64,000 bases of DNA from Curtobacterium sp. ZW137 (GCF_003762905.1 NZ_RJKS01000001.1:930001-994000); one strand, 5' to 3'. Shown: positions 1 to 8,766, counted from the first letter of the stretch. Notes: generated by a model not told the origin, from the sequence alone. Numbers and translations: made by a program.

Positions 1-150
1 GTCCTGGCCGGACCGCACTCCGCGTGGCCGTTCGTGCTCCTCATGGTCGCCATCGCCTGCGCGGTGAGCCTGTTCCTGGCGCAGCCGTTCGTCCGCCGCG
101 GCATGCACTGGCTCCTCGAGCCGAACGTGCGCTGGCTCTTCCGGCAGTGA
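1..150 (+). CDS. C-terminal end of a membrane protein (partial)
   Basis: The window opens inside a reading frame of 49 codons ending in TGA at 148-150. It contains one hydrophobic segment of about 20 residues (starting WPFVLLMVAIACAV) followed by a short basic/aromatic tail ending RWLFRQ. This looks like the last transmembrane helix and cytoplasmic tail of a polytopic membrane protein. The family cannot be told from this fragment; a transporter or acyltransferase is possible. It is followed by a 160-base spacer before metY. Confidence 0.6.
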   Translation, partial: VLAGPHSAWPFVLLMVAIACAVSLFLAQPFVRRGMHWLLEPNVRWLFRQ

Positions 151-310
151 CATCCCCGCGCAGGCGTCGACATGCGTTACGTCACGAGACGGGGGCAGTG
201 GTGCCGGACCGGCCACGTCCGTAGCGTGTGCGACGACGTGAAGGCGCGCCGTTCCTCCCGACCGGCGCCCACGGCGACCCGACGACCAGCTGCACGGACA
301 GGAGCACGAG

Positions 311-1642
311 ATGACCGAGAACGACGCCGCGCAGTGGCGGTTCGAGACCACGCAGGTCCACGCCGGCGCACAGCCGGACCCGACCACGGGTGCCCGGGCC
401 ACGCCGATCTACAAGACGACCTCGTACGTCTTCGCGAACTCGGACGAGGCGCGTGACCTCTTCGCCCTCGCCAAGCCGGGCAACATCTACTCGCGCATCA
501 TGAACCCGACGAACGACGTCCTCGAACAGCGCATCGCGGCGCTCGAGGGTGGTTCCGGTGCGCTCCTCGTCGCCTCCGGCCAGGCCGCCGAGACGTACGC
601 CGTGCTGAACATCGCGCAGGCCGGCGACCACATCGTGTCGTCGTCGTCGATCTACGGCGGCACCTACAACCTGTTCAAGTACACGCTGGCGCGCCTCGGC
701 ATCGAGACCACCTTCGTCGAGGACCAGGACGACCCCGAGGAGTGGCGCCGCGCGGTCCGCCCGAACACGAAGCTGTTCTTCGCGGAGACCATCGGCAACC
801 CGAAGATCAACGTCCTCGACATCACCACCGTCGCGAACATCGCGCACGAGTCCGGCGTGCCGCTCATCGTCGACAACACGATCGCGACGCCGTACCTGAT
901 CCGTCCGTTCGAGCACGGGGCCGACATCGTGGTGCACTCCGCGACGAAGTTCCTCGGTGGACACGGCACCGTCATCGGCGGCGTCATCGTCGACGGCGGC
1001 ACCTTCCCGTGGTCGCAGCACCCGGAGAAGTTCCCCGAGTTCAACACGCCGGACCCCTCGTACCACGGGGCCGTCTTCGCGGAGGCGGTCGGCAACTCGC
1101 TGGCCTACATCATCAAGGCGCGCGTGCAGCTGCTCCGCGACCTCGGTGCCTCGAGCTCCCCGGACACGGCGTTCGCGCTGCTGCAGGGCATCGAGACGCT
1201 CTCGCTCCGCATCGAACGGCACGTCGCGAACGCGCAGGAGATCGCGGAGTGGCTCGACCGCCACCCCGACGTCGCCACGGTCGCGTACGCCGGGCTGCCG
1301 ACCTCGCCCTGGTACGGCGCCGCCACGCGGTACGCGCCGAAGGGCGTCGGCGCGGTGCTGTCGTTCGAGCTCAAGGGCGGTGTCGACGCGGGCCGGGCGC
1401 TCGTGGACAACCTGTCGCTGTTCTCGCACCTCGCGAACATCGGCGACGTGCGCTCGCTCGTCATCCACCCGGCGTCCACGACGCACTCGCAGCTCACGCC
1501 CGAGCAGCAGCTGACGACCGGTGTCACGCCGGGGCTCGTCCGCCTGTCGGTCGGCATCGAGAACGTCGAGGACCTCAAGGCGGACCTCGAGGCCGGGCTC
1601 GCCGCAGCCCGTGCCGTCGCGCAGGAGGGCCTCCGCGCGTAG
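311..1642 (+). CDS. metY: O-acetylhomoserine sulfhydrylase MetY (copy 1)
   Basis: A 443-residue PLP enzyme of the Cys/Met metabolism family. It condenses O-acetylhomoserine with sulfide, or another thiol, to give homocysteine and acetate in the cytoplasm. The PLP lysine is about K213 in the motif VVHSATKFLGGHG, and the family motifs SRIMNPTND and GIETLSLRIERH are present; length is normal. ATG 311 has a GGAGCACGAG ribosome site just upstream. A TAGCGT hexamer at 222-227 could be the -10, giving a leader of about 75 bases. metX follows after a repeat-filled 295-base gap, so the two form the direct-sulfhydrylation branch of methionine synthesis. A diverged paralogue lies at 39961. No SAM riboswitch could be recognised in the leader. 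Confidence 0.95.
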   Translation: MTENDAAQWRFETTQVHAGAQPDPTTGARATPIYKTTSYVFANSDEARDLFALAKPGNIYSRIMNPTNDVLEQRIAALEGGSGALLVASGQAAETYAVLNIAQAGDHIVSSSSIYGGTYNLFKYTLARLGIETTFVEDQDDPEEWRRAVRPNTKLFFAETIGNPKINVLDITTVANIAHESGVPLIVDNTIATPYLIRPFEHGADIVVHSATKFLGGHGTVIGGVIVDGGTFPWSQHPEKFPEFNTPDPSYHGAVFAEAVGNSLAYIIKARVQLLRDLGASSSPDTAFALLQGIETLSLRIERHVANAQEIAEWLDRHPDVATVAYAGLPTSPWYGAATRYAPKGVGAVLSFELKGGVDAGRALVDNLSLFSHLANIGDVRSLVIHPASTTHSQLTPEQQLTTGVTPGLVRLSVGIENVEDLKADLEAGLAAARAVAQEGLRA

Positions 1643-1649
1643 CGCGGCC

Positions 1650-1688
1650 CGCGCTCCCGACACGCGCTCCCGACCCGCGCTCCCGACC
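1650..1688 (+). repeat. Three 13-bp tandem units beside a palindrome
   Basis: Three tandem copies of CGCGCTCCCGACM run directly into the 44-bp palindrome. The reverse complement of the same GCGCTCCCGAC word forms the 24-bp tandem array at 31161-31230, again beside the same palindrome. It is therefore part of a composite repeat element. Confidence 0.8.
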
Positions 1689-1689
1689 C

Positions 1690-1733
1690 GGAACGACGAG
1701 GTCGCTGTCGTACGACAGCGACCTCGTCGTTCC
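1690..1733. repeat. 44-bp perfect palindrome (repeat family A, locus 1)
   Basis: A perfect 22+22 inverted repeat centred on GTAC at 1710-1713, containing the 16-bp core GCTGTCGTACGACAGC that recurs at 13749 and 31133. It lies between metY and metX, both on the plus strand. It could form a cruciform or an RNA hairpin; there is no U-tract. Confidence 0.85.
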
Positions 1734-1740
1734 CTCGCGT

Positions 1741-1802
1741 GTGCAACTGTTGCACCCGCCGGACAGCGACGTCCCCGTCGTCGTACGACAGCGACGGTGT
1801 CG
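1741..1802. repeat. Second half of the composite repeat A, locus 1
   Basis: Holds the 15-base palindrome GTGCAACTGTTGCAC (1741-1755) and then a degraded second copy of the core palindrome (GTCGTACGAC at 1780-1789, followed by AGCGACGG). The same order of parts occurs in inverted orientation at 31057-31230. Confidence 0.7.
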
Positions 1803-1937
1803 CCCCCCGCGGACGCGACGACCGCGGCGGAGCCGAGCCGAGCCTCCCGTCCGGTCCGACCACACCACCGCCGGACGCGACCGGGACGACGTAACACGGC
1901 GACCGGGCACGCCCCCGTCCGGGAGAATGGACGCACC

Positions 1938-3137
1938 ATGGACTGGCAGACGACTCCCGAGGACTCCGTGCCGTCCACCCTGGTGCCGGGCACCGCACTC
2001 GGCACACTGGGGAAACCCCCGGTCACCGGTGCCTGGCGCCCTGGTGACCACCCCGGATCCCGGCACTTCACCGCACTCGGCGAGCAGTGGGTCCGCGGCG
2101 GCCGCCTGCCGAGCGTCCGGATCGCCTACGAGACCTGGGGCGAACTGAACGCGGCTCGGGACAACGCGATCGTGGTGTTCCACGCGCTCACCGGCGACTC
2201 CCACGTGGCGGGCGCAGCCGGCCCCGGGCACCGCACCGCCGGGTGGTGGGGCGACGTCGTCGGCCCCGGGCGCGCGATCGACACGGACCGGTGGTTCGTC
2301 GTCGCACCGAACATGCTCGGCGGGTGCCAGGGCTCGACGGGGCCGTCGTCGGTGTCCCCGGACGGCGTCGAGTGGGGCTCCCGGTTCCCGTTCGTCACCG
2401 TGCGGGACCAGATCGCCGCGCAGGCCCAGCTCGCCGACGCGCTCGGCATCGACACGTTCGCCGCGGTCGTCGGCGGCTCCATGGGCGGGATGCACGCGCT
2501 GGAGTTCGCCGCCTCGTACCCGTCGCGGGTGGCGCGGCTGGCCGTCCTGGCCAGCACGGCGCAGACCACCGCCGACCAGATCGCCGCGAACTCGCTGCAG
2601 CGCGCCGCGATCCAGATGGACCCCGGGTTCGCCGGCGGCGACTACTTCGAGGCCGACCCCGGCGACGGTCCCTCCCGCGGGCTGTCCCTCGCCCGGCGGA
2701 TGGCGATGATGACGTACCGCGCGTCCGACGAGCTGAACGGGCGCTTCGACCGCTCCTGGCAGTCCGACGTGTCCCCGCTCGGCGACGACGGACGGTTCTC
2801 GGTGGAGAGCTACCTCGACTTCCACGGGAACAAGTTCACCCGGCGCTTCGACGCGTCCACCTACGTGACGCTGACGCACGCGATGGACTCGCACGACCTC
2901 GGCGCGGGGCGGGGCGGTGTCGCTGCGGCGCTCGGGCGGATCACGGCGCGGACCCTGGTCGTCGGGATCTCGAGCGACCGGCTGTTCCCGGTGGAGGACC
3001 AGCACCGCATCGCCGCGGGGATCCCGGACACGCTCGACGGTGACCGGGCCGCGGTGATCGAGAGCGAGTTCGGGCACGACGGGTTCCTCATCGAGCACGA
3101 GGCGGTCGGGGCGCACCTGCGGCGGCTGCTGGGCTGA
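1938..3137 (+). CDS. metX: Homoserine O-acetyltransferase MetX
   Basis: A 399-residue alpha/beta-hydrolase-fold enzyme that transfers acetyl from acetyl-CoA to homoserine, supplying O-acetylhomoserine to MetY. The nucleophile elbow GGSMGG places the catalytic serine near residue 181. The C-terminal pieces SSDRLFP and EFGHDGFL carry the expected Asp and His of the triad, and NMLGGCQGSTGPSS is typical of the family. ATG 1938 is preferred over the in-frame ATG 1926, because GGGAG at about 1920-1924 is too close to the earlier codon and the family N-terminus fits the later one. It lies downstream of metY and is probably co-regulated with it. Confidence 0.93.
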   Translation: MDWQTTPEDSVPSTLVPGTALGTLGKPPVTGAWRPGDHPGSRHFTALGEQWVRGGRLPSVRIAYETWGELNAARDNAIVVFHALTGDSHVAGAAGPGHRTAGWWGDVVGPGRAIDTDRWFVVAPNMLGGCQGSTGPSSVSPDGVEWGSRFPFVTVRDQIAAQAQLADALGIDTFAAVVGGSMGGMHALEFAASYPSRVARLAVLASTAQTTADQIAANSLQRAAIQMDPGFAGGDYFEADPGDGPSRGLSLARRMAMMTYRASDELNGRFDRSWQSDVSPLGDDGRFSVESYLDFHGNKFTRRFDASTYVTLTHAMDSHDLGAGRGGVAAALGRITARTLVVGISSDRLFPVEDQHRIAAGIPDTLDGDRAAVIESEFGHDGFLIEHEAVGAHLRRLLG

Positions 3138-3488
3138 GCCGCGCGGCGCCGGGCGCGACGCCCGCGCGGCTGCTGGCCGCCCGGCGCGGCGGCCGGCCGG
3201 CCGCCTGGACGATGTGCGCACCTGCTGGACGTGTTCCGTCCAGCTGACGCCGGTCCCCCGGTTCTGATCGCAACTGCAATAACAACTTCGTTGCCAAACC
3301 CAACTGGCGGGCGTGCCGAACACCCCCCAATGGGTGTCGCCCGTGGAATGATGGCCGGACCAGCCGCGCCGACGCGCACCGCCGCCGCACAGCACCGCAC
3401 CGCAGCGCACCGCCGCCGCACCGCACCGCAACGCACCGCCGCCCGGCCGATCGCACCACCGACGAGAACAGAACCGATCAGGACCCCG
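3138..3488. other. Non-coding gap with GC-rich low-complexity sequence
   Basis: There is no convincing gene here. The first 50 bases are built from GCGCGGC/GCCGCGC words. A relatively AT-rich stretch near 3270-3300 may hold the promoter of the next operon, but no clear -35/-10 pair can be named. From about 3368 to 3445 the sequence is a degenerate array of CACCGC and GCCGCA words. Confidence 0.5.
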
Positions 3489-4646
3489 ATGGAACCCCTC
3501 GCACAGGAACGTGACCGACTCCTCCGGTCGACGACCCGTGTGGTCGGGATCATCTGCACGCTCGTCAGCCTGGTCAGCATCCTGTGCTCCCTCGCCGTCC
3601 CCGCCGGACCGCTCGCCGCCGGCGTCGCCTGCATCGTCGTGATGGTCGCCGCCCTCGTCGTCTTCGGCTGGAACGGCGCCGTGTGGTGGACCGCGCTGAC
3701 GCTCGTCTCCGGGCTCGGAGCGCTCTTCCTCCTGACCACCGGTGCCGACGCCGACGCCCGCCCGGTCGTGGCCAGCGCACTCGTCCCCCTCGCCGCCGGC
3801 GGCCTCTCCTCGCTGCTGATGGCGCAGCGCGGACACCTGGTCGGCCTCGGTCTGACGGTCCTCGGCGGTGTCGCGTCGCTCGCGATCATGGTCAACGCCA
3901 CCGGCGGTGTCCTCACCTCCCCGGTCGGCGGCGCGGCCCTCGGCTGGGTGCTCACCGCGGTCGTCGCGTTCTGGATCTCCCGGAGCATCCCCCGGGTCGC
4001 CCGCCGCATCTACAGCATCGGCACGGCACACCGCGCGGAGCGGCAGGCCAGCGAGACCGAGGCGCAGCGCCGCCAGGGCGCACGCCTCCTGCACGACACG
4101 GTCCTCGCCACGCTCACACTCCTCGCACACTCGGGCGTCGGCGTCTCCGAGCAGGCCATGCGCGAGCAGGCGGCGGAGGACGCCAGACTCCTCCGGCACC
4201 TCCGGCTCGGCGCGACGCCGCAGCCGCAGCAGTCCGGCGACTACTCCCTCACCCGCACCGAGGAGTCCCCGCTCGGGCAGACCCTCGAGTCGGTCAAGCA
4301 GCGCTTCGGCCGGATGGGGCTCGAGGTCAGCTGGCACGGCACCGGCCAGGTACTCCTCCCCACGAACGTCCTCGACGCGTTCCTGCTCGCCCTCGCGGAG
4401 TGCCTGGAGAACGTCCGCCGGCACGCCGGCGTCGCCGAGGCGCACGTCACGATCGTGCACGACAACGACATGGTCCGCGCGATGGTCACCGACTCCGGCG
4501 TCGGCTTCGAGATCGGCGCGATCGACGAAGAACGGCTCGGGTTCAAGGAGAGCGTCGTGAACCGCCTCCGCGAAGTCGGCGGCGACGCCCGCCTCTTCTC
4601 CGCGCCGGGTTCCGGCACCACCGTCGTCCTGGAGGCGCCCCGATGA
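3489..4646 (+). CDS. NarL-type sensor histidine kinase
   Basis: A 385-residue membrane histidine kinase. The N-terminal half (about residues 17-165) is a run of hydrophobic helices. The dimerisation/phosphoacceptor motif ARLLHDTVLATL puts the phospho-histidine near residue 202. The N-box is LAECLENVRRHAG (about 303-315), and DSGVGF (about 335-340) marks the ATP lid side. This is the HisKA_3/HATPase class that pairs with NarL/FixJ regulators. ATG 3489 is chosen because it directly precedes the first hydrophobic helix; no strong ribosome site is visible. Its stop overlaps the next start (ATGA), so the kinase and the following membrane protein are translationally coupled. The signal sensed is unknown. 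Confidence 0.85.
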   Translation: MEPLAQERDRLLRSTTRVVGIICTLVSLVSILCSLAVPAGPLAAGVACIVVMVAALVVFGWNGAVWWTALTLVSGLGALFLLTTGADADARPVVASALVPLAAGGLSSLLMAQRGHLVGLGLTVLGGVASLAIMVNATGGVLTSPVGGAALGWVLTAVVAFWISRSIPRVARRIYSIGTAHRAERQASETEAQRRQGARLLHDTVLATLTLLAHSGVGVSEQAMREQAAEDARLLRHLRLGATPQPQQSGDYSLTRTEESPLGQTLESVKQRFGRMGLEVSWHGTGQVLLPTNVLDAFLLALAECLENVRRHAGVAEAHVTIVHDNDMVRAMVTDSGVGFEIGAIDEERLGFKESVVNRLREVGGDARLFSAPGSGTTVVLEAPR

Positions 4647-5965
4647 GCCGCATCCCCGAGGACACCATCGGTCGCGGTCTCCCCGGTGAGAGCGCGCAGC
4701 CCGCTCCGCGGACCCGACGGGAGGCCCGTGAGCGCTATCGGGGCACCGAACGTCGGCAGGCGCGCGGCCTCCCCTCCACCTCGACCGGGGCACGATCGCT
4801 GCGGCAGGCGGCGAAGCCAGGAGCCTCGCTCGGTGCGGGACACCTCGGTCTCGGCGCCGCGGTGCTCACCGCGGTCGAGGCCGTCGCAGGCATCGCGGTC
4901 TTCCTCGCCCACTGGAACGGCTACACCGATCCGTGGCTGCCGGCCGCCGCGTGGATGCTGTTCATCGTGGCCGCCGTCGGGGTCGGCCTCAGCGTCATGA
5001 CCTACGGCGAACGCCTGACCGGGCTGGCCTTCGCGCTGATCTGCGTGGTGCTCGGCTGCGTCGTCACCCTCGACTTCATCGGCGTCTGGCCGGAGCACGA
5101 CCTCGCCCACACCGCGAGCGCCTCGGTGGCCGCCGGCTTCGCGCTCCTGCCCGTGGCGACGCTCCGCCCCGCGCGGGAGGTCGCTGCAGCCATCACCGTC
5201 CTCGGCCTGGCGTTCGTCGGGATGTCGATCGCGTCGACCCCGATCACCTCGGAGACGATCCCCGGGCTGCTGTCGATGCTCGCGCTCGTGATCGTCCCGC
5301 CCTCTGTGGCGATCTTCGTCACCCACCGCTTCCGGCAGCTCGTCCAGCGGGAGCTCGACCGGGTGCTCGTGCAGTCGAACGTCACCGCGCCGCAGTTCGC
5401 GGTCGGGATGCTCGCCTCGGACGAACTCGCCCGACTCGACCTCGCCGCGGAGAAGCTCCTCGACGCGGTCGCCAACGGCACGGACCCGCTCCCCCTGTCC
5501 GACGCATCGTCCTCGGTCGCCGCGTCGCTGGCCACGGAGCTCCGCCTGCACCTCATCGAGGGCCGCCGCGAGACCTGGCTCTACCACGCGATCACGGAGT
5601 CCGACCACCTCGGCCGTGCGGTCAGCGTCGCCGATCCGAGTTCCCTCGCCGGGCACCTCACGCCCGCGCAGCGCGACGGCCTGCTGCAGGCGCTCTGGCA
5701 GATGGTCGGCGACGGACGCGGTCTGCAGCCCGGCGTCCCGATGGTCTCCGTGACGCTCGGCCCCGTCGGCACCGCCGGACACCCGGTCTCCGACGACACG
5801 ATGGACGTCCCGATCGTCATCGAGTCGCGCGGGGTCACCCGGCGCCGGCTCGGTCCGACGGCGTGGAGCGGCCTGGCGCGCATCGGCCCGTACACCGACA
5901 CGATGCGGGACGGCGCGCTGCACATCGTCGCGCACTGCGTCGTCGACCGGCACCCCACGATGTGA
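4643..5965 (+). CDS. Kinase-partner membrane protein without catalytic motifs
   Basis: A 440-residue protein starting in an ATGA overlap with the kinase. Residues 1-55 are polar and arginine-rich; about residues 60-235 hold six or so hydrophobic segments. The C-terminal half (from about 245) is soluble, with the helical stretch LATELRLHLIEGRRETW, and resembles the layout of a kinase after the membrane domain. However, I see no phosphoacceptor His motif, N-box or glycine-rich ATP lid. It may be a pseudokinase or an accessory sensor that tunes the adjoining kinase. The family is not recognised; the role comes from its place between the kinase and the response regulator. Confidence 0.75.
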   Translation: MSRIPEDTIGRGLPGESAQPAPRTRREARERYRGTERRQARGLPSTSTGARSLRQAAKPGASLGAGHLGLGAAVLTAVEAVAGIAVFLAHWNGYTDPWLPAAAWMLFIVAAVGVGLSVMTYGERLTGLAFALICVVLGCVVTLDFIGVWPEHDLAHTASASVAAGFALLPVATLRPAREVAAAITVLGLAFVGMSIASTPITSETIPGLLSMLALVIVPPSVAIFVTHRFRQLVQRELDRVLVQSNVTAPQFAVGMLASDELARLDLAAEKLLDAVANGTDPLPLSDASSSVAASLATELRLHLIEGRRETWLYHAITESDHLGRAVSVADPSSLAGHLTPAQRDGLLQALWQMVGDGRGLQPGVPMVSVTLGPVGTAGHPVSDDTMDVPIVIESRGVTRRRLGPTAWSGLARIGPYTDTMRDGALHIVAHCVVDRHPTM

Positions 5966-6055
5966 CGGGTTGCCGGACACCCTGACCAGCCTGTCCTCGC
6001 CGAGTGGGCCCGCCACCTAGGCTCGGCCACGCAGACCACGAGAAAGGACGCCAGC

Positions 6056-6727
6056 ATGGCGACTCCAGAGGAACCGATCCGACTCGCCCTCGTCGACGAC
6101 CACAAGATGCTCCTCGGCGCGCTCACCGAGTGGATCCGCGGCGCCGCCGACGACATCACGCTCGTCGCCGCCGTGACGACCTGGCCGGAGCTCCTCACGA
6201 GCCCCGCGTTCCCGGTCGACGTGGTGCTCCTCGACCTCGACCTCAAGGACTCGATCCCGGTCTCGTTGAAGATCTCGACGCTCAAGACGGCCGGCGTGAA
6301 GACCGTCGTGATGAGCACCTACTCGGAGCCGAACGTCGTGCGCGAAGCCCTCGGCTCCGGCGCGCTCGGCTACCTCGTGAAGAGCGAGGACGCCGAGATG
6401 ATCGTCGAGGCGATCCGCTCCGCACAGCGCGGCGAGCAGTACGTCTCCGCAGAACTCGACCTGGCGATCAACAGCGGCGACGTCGGCGGCGTGCCGAAGC
6501 TCAGCGCGCAGGAGCGCCGGGTGATGGCGCTCTACGGCGGTGGCGAGCCGGTGAAGAGCGTGGCGTACCAGCTCGGCATCTCCGAGGAGACCGCGAAGAG
6601 CTACCTCAAGCGCATCCGCGAGAAGTACCGCGTGGCCGGCTTCGACGTCGGCACGAAGGTGGCGCTCCGGAAGCGGGCGATCACCGACGGCATCATCGTG
6701 CAGGACGGCAGCCCGCACGGGCTGTAG
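6056..6727 (+). CDS. NarL/FixJ-family response regulator
   Basis: A 223-residue two-component response regulator. The receiver domain has the acidic pair VDDH near residues 13-16 and a likely phospho-Asp at residue 60 (VVLLDLD). The C-terminal LuxR-type helix-turn-helix starts at LSAQERRVMALYGGG and continues through SVAYQLGISEETAKSYLKRI. The ribosome site GAAAGGA lies 8 bases before ATG 6056. A 90-base gap separates it from the upstream membrane protein, and TAGGCT at 6018-6023 could be an extra promoter. It is very likely the output of the kinase encoded at 3489. Targets are unknown. Confidence 0.9.
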   Translation: MATPEEPIRLALVDDHKMLLGALTEWIRGAADDITLVAAVTTWPELLTSPAFPVDVVLLDLDLKDSIPVSLKISTLKTAGVKTVVMSTYSEPNVVREALGSGALGYLVKSEDAEMIVEAIRSAQRGEQYVSAELDLAINSGDVGGVPKLSAQERRVMALYGGGEPVKSVAYQLGISEETAKSYLKRIREKYRVAGFDVGTKVALRKRAITDGIIVQDGSPHGL

Positions 6728-6793
6728 TCGCGCGCTCGGTGCGGCGCGGGGCCCGGGCGCCGGGATGCCCGCGCTCCGGGCTTCGCACCACGG

Positions 6794-6835
6794 AACGGAC
6801 ACAGCACCACGGGATCCCGTGGTGCTGTGTCCGTT
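6794..6835. terminator. 42-bp perfect inverted repeat between convergent genes
   Basis: A fully matched 21+21 palindrome centred on GGGATCCC, with arms AACGGACACAGCACCAC and its complement, followed by TTT. It lies between the response regulator (plus) and the MFS gene (minus), so it can serve as a bidirectional terminator. The remaining 6728-7024 gap shows no gene. Confidence 0.7.
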
Positions 6836-7024
6836 TCCCGGTGCGGTGCCGCGCGGTGCGACGCTGGTGCGTGCCTGGCACTGCGGCGTGACCCCACTGG
6901 TCACGACACACCGCTCACGTCTGCCGAGCACGGTGCGTCGTGACCGCCCGTCGAGCGAGCTGCGCCGACCGAGATCGAGCACGCTCACGGAGCGGGACAG
7001 CGCATCGGGCGGCGCGAAGCGGGG

Positions 7025-8290
7025 TCAGACGATCGGGATCGGGGACGTGATCGGGCCGGTCGTGGGGTGCGGGGACGACACGCGCGCACGGCGGGTCGAA
7101 CGGCGCTCGACGCCGTAGCTGATCGCGGTCATGCCGACGCCGAGCAGCGCCAGCACGATGCCGAGCCACCCCGGTGCGACGAAGCCGAACCCGGCGGCGA
7201 TGACCGCGCCACCGAGCGCTGCGCCGAGCGAGTTCCCGATGTTGAACGCCGAGTGGTTGAGCGCTGCCGCGATGGTCCGTGCGTCGCCGGCGACGTCCAT
7301 CAGCCGGGACTGCACCGCGGGCGGGATCGCGGACGAGGTCGCACCGAGCAGGAACGCCCCGACGAAGATGCCGACCGTGAACTGCGCGGTCAGCACGGTC
7401 ACGAGCAACGCCCCGATGAGCGCGAACATCCCGAAGTAGATGGTGCGCTTCACGCTGTGGTCCGCCAGGTGCCCGCCGAGGACACCGCCGACGACCATGC
7501 CGAGCCCGACGACGACGAGGACGAGCGGCACCGCGCCCTCCGACAACCCGGTGACGTTCTGCACGAGCGGCGAGATGTACGAGTAGACGGCGAAGAACCC
7601 GCCGAACCCGACGGCGCCGAGGCCCATCACGAGCCACACCTGCGGGACGCGGAAGGCCCGGAGCTCGCGGCCGATGGACGCCGACTCGTCACGGGCGCTC
7701 CGCGGCACGAACGCCGCGACGGCGAGGAAGGTGGCCGCGAACAGCACCGAGACGACGCCGTACGCCACACGCCAGCCGGCGTTCTGCCCGATCCAGGTGA
7801 TCGCGGGAACACCCACGACGTTCGCGATCGACAGGCCGAGCAGCACCATCGCGATGCCCTTGCCGCGCTTGCCAGGACCCATGATGTCGCCGGCCACGAT
7901 CGACGCGATCCCGAAGTACGCACCGTGGGGCAGCCCGGCGACGAAGCGCGCGACCAGGACGAGCCCGAACGACGGCAGGATCGCGCTGGCGATCGTTGCG
8001 ACCACGAAGCCGATGAGCAGCACGAGCAGGAGGCCCTTGCGCGGGAACTTCGCCGACATCGCGGCGATGGTCGGCGCGCCGACGACGACCCCGAGGGCGT
8101 AGGCGCTCACCAGCCAGCCAGCGTGCGCGACCCCGGCGTCCGGGTCGGCGGCGTACTGCGTCGGCAGGAGTGCTGCGGCGATGTTCGGCAACAGCCCCAT
8201 TGCCACGAACTCCGTGGAACCGATGGCGAAGCCACCGAGGGCGAGCGCGATGAGCGCGAGTGCGCGGCGCGCGGGCGTGAGTTGTGACAT
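7025..8290 (-). CDS. MFS exporter, DHA1/AraJ-like
   Basis: A 421-residue, twelve-helix major facilitator protein, probably a proton-driven efflux permease in the inner membrane. The N-terminus reads GGFAIGSTEFVAMGLLPNIA, which is characteristic of the AraJ/YdhP-like DHA1 branch. A second-half loop holds SVKRTIYFGMF. The start is ATG 8290, immediately before the first helix; a longer frame upstream is rich in Arg/Pro and unlikely to be translated. A candidate promoter lies at 8510-8538, implying a leader of about 215 bases. Substrate unknown. It converges on the response regulator gene. Confidence 0.88.
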   Translation of the reverse strand: MSQLTPARRALALIALALGGFAIGSTEFVAMGLLPNIAAALLPTQYAADPDAGVAHAGWLVSAYALGVVVGAPTIAAMSAKFPRKGLLLVLLIGFVVATIASAILPSFGLVLVARFVAGLPHGAYFGIASIVAGDIMGPGKRGKGIAMVLLGLSIANVVGVPAITWIGQNAGWRVAYGVVSVLFAATFLAVAAFVPRSARDESASIGRELRAFRVPQVWLVMGLGAVGFGGFFAVYSYISPLVQNVTGLSEGAVPLVLVVVGLGMVVGGVLGGHLADHSVKRTIYFGMFALIGALLVTVLTAQFTVGIFVGAFLLGATSSAIPPAVQSRLMDVAGDARTIAAALNHSAFNIGNSLGAALGGAVIAAGFGFVAPGWLGIVLALLGVGMTAISYGVERRSTRRARVSSPHPTTGPITSPIPIV

Positions 8291-8509
8291 GGTGCCTGGT
8301 CTTCGAACGGGAGGGCGGGTCTGGACCCAGCCGTGGCTGGAGGTGCGGCGTGCTGCGGGGCCGCGCCGGGCCTCCAGGCTGGGGACCGCGTCATCGCGAC
8401 CGGCGTGCAGCCGGTCCGCTCGACGGTGAACGGAAGCAACCGGCCGGAGCCGGTCGGGGACCAGCCGGAGCCGGTCGGGGCCAGACCGCGGCAACGGTCC
8501 GGTCGGATC

Positions 8510-8538
8510 AGTGTAGACCGCTCCAAACACCCACGGAA
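8510..8538 (-). promoter_or_regulatory. Candidate promoter of the MFS gene
   Basis: On the minus strand TTCCGT (8538-8533) is followed after 17 bases by TACACT (8515-8510). The -10 is good but the -35 is weak, so this is only a candidate. Confidence 0.3.
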
Positions 8539-8577
8539 GACACCGACACGAAACGATTCGAGCGGGCGTCCTGCAGG

Positions 8578-8766
8578 TCAGGCCGCGCGGCGCTCCAGTT
8601 CGCGCTCGACGACGGTCGGGGCCGTTGCGTCGTCACGGTGCACGCACCCCGCTCCGCACTCGACGCAGGTCGCCCAGGCGTGCTCGCCGTGCGCGTCGGT
8701 GTCGATGACGACCGTCCGCGCATCGCAGTCCTCGCACCAACCGTCGTGCATCGTCAGGTCCGCCAT
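8578..8766 (-). CDS. Small zinc-ribbon-like protein
   Basis: A 62-residue protein with cysteines at residues 11, 14, 34, 37 and 41 arranged as CEDC and CVEC pairs, a layout expected to hold one zinc ion. It has a His/Asp-rich middle and ends ELERRAA. ATG 8766 has GAGGAG about 8 bases upstream. It is transcribed on the same strand as the MFS gene but is separated from it by nearly 290 bases. The function is unknown; it could be a small metal-binding adaptor. Confidence 0.65.
   Translation of the reverse strand: MADLTMHDGWCEDCDARTVVIDTDAHGEHAWATCVECGAGCVHRDDATAPTVVERELERRAA

Noticed and set aside
151-310. Possible SAM riboswitch before metY
   Set aside because: No match to SAM-I/IV or SAM-II core sequences could be identified by eye; a covariance search would be needed.
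3368-3445. CRISPR-like array
   Set aside because: The CACCGC/GCCGCA words are low-complexity sequence without unique spacers or fixed repeat length; no cas genes nearby.
1575-4793. Very long minus-strand open frame antisense to metX and the kinase gene
   Set aside because: It is a GC-codon-bias shadow: low-complexity Arg/Gly/Asp content, no domain, and it lies opposite clear genes.
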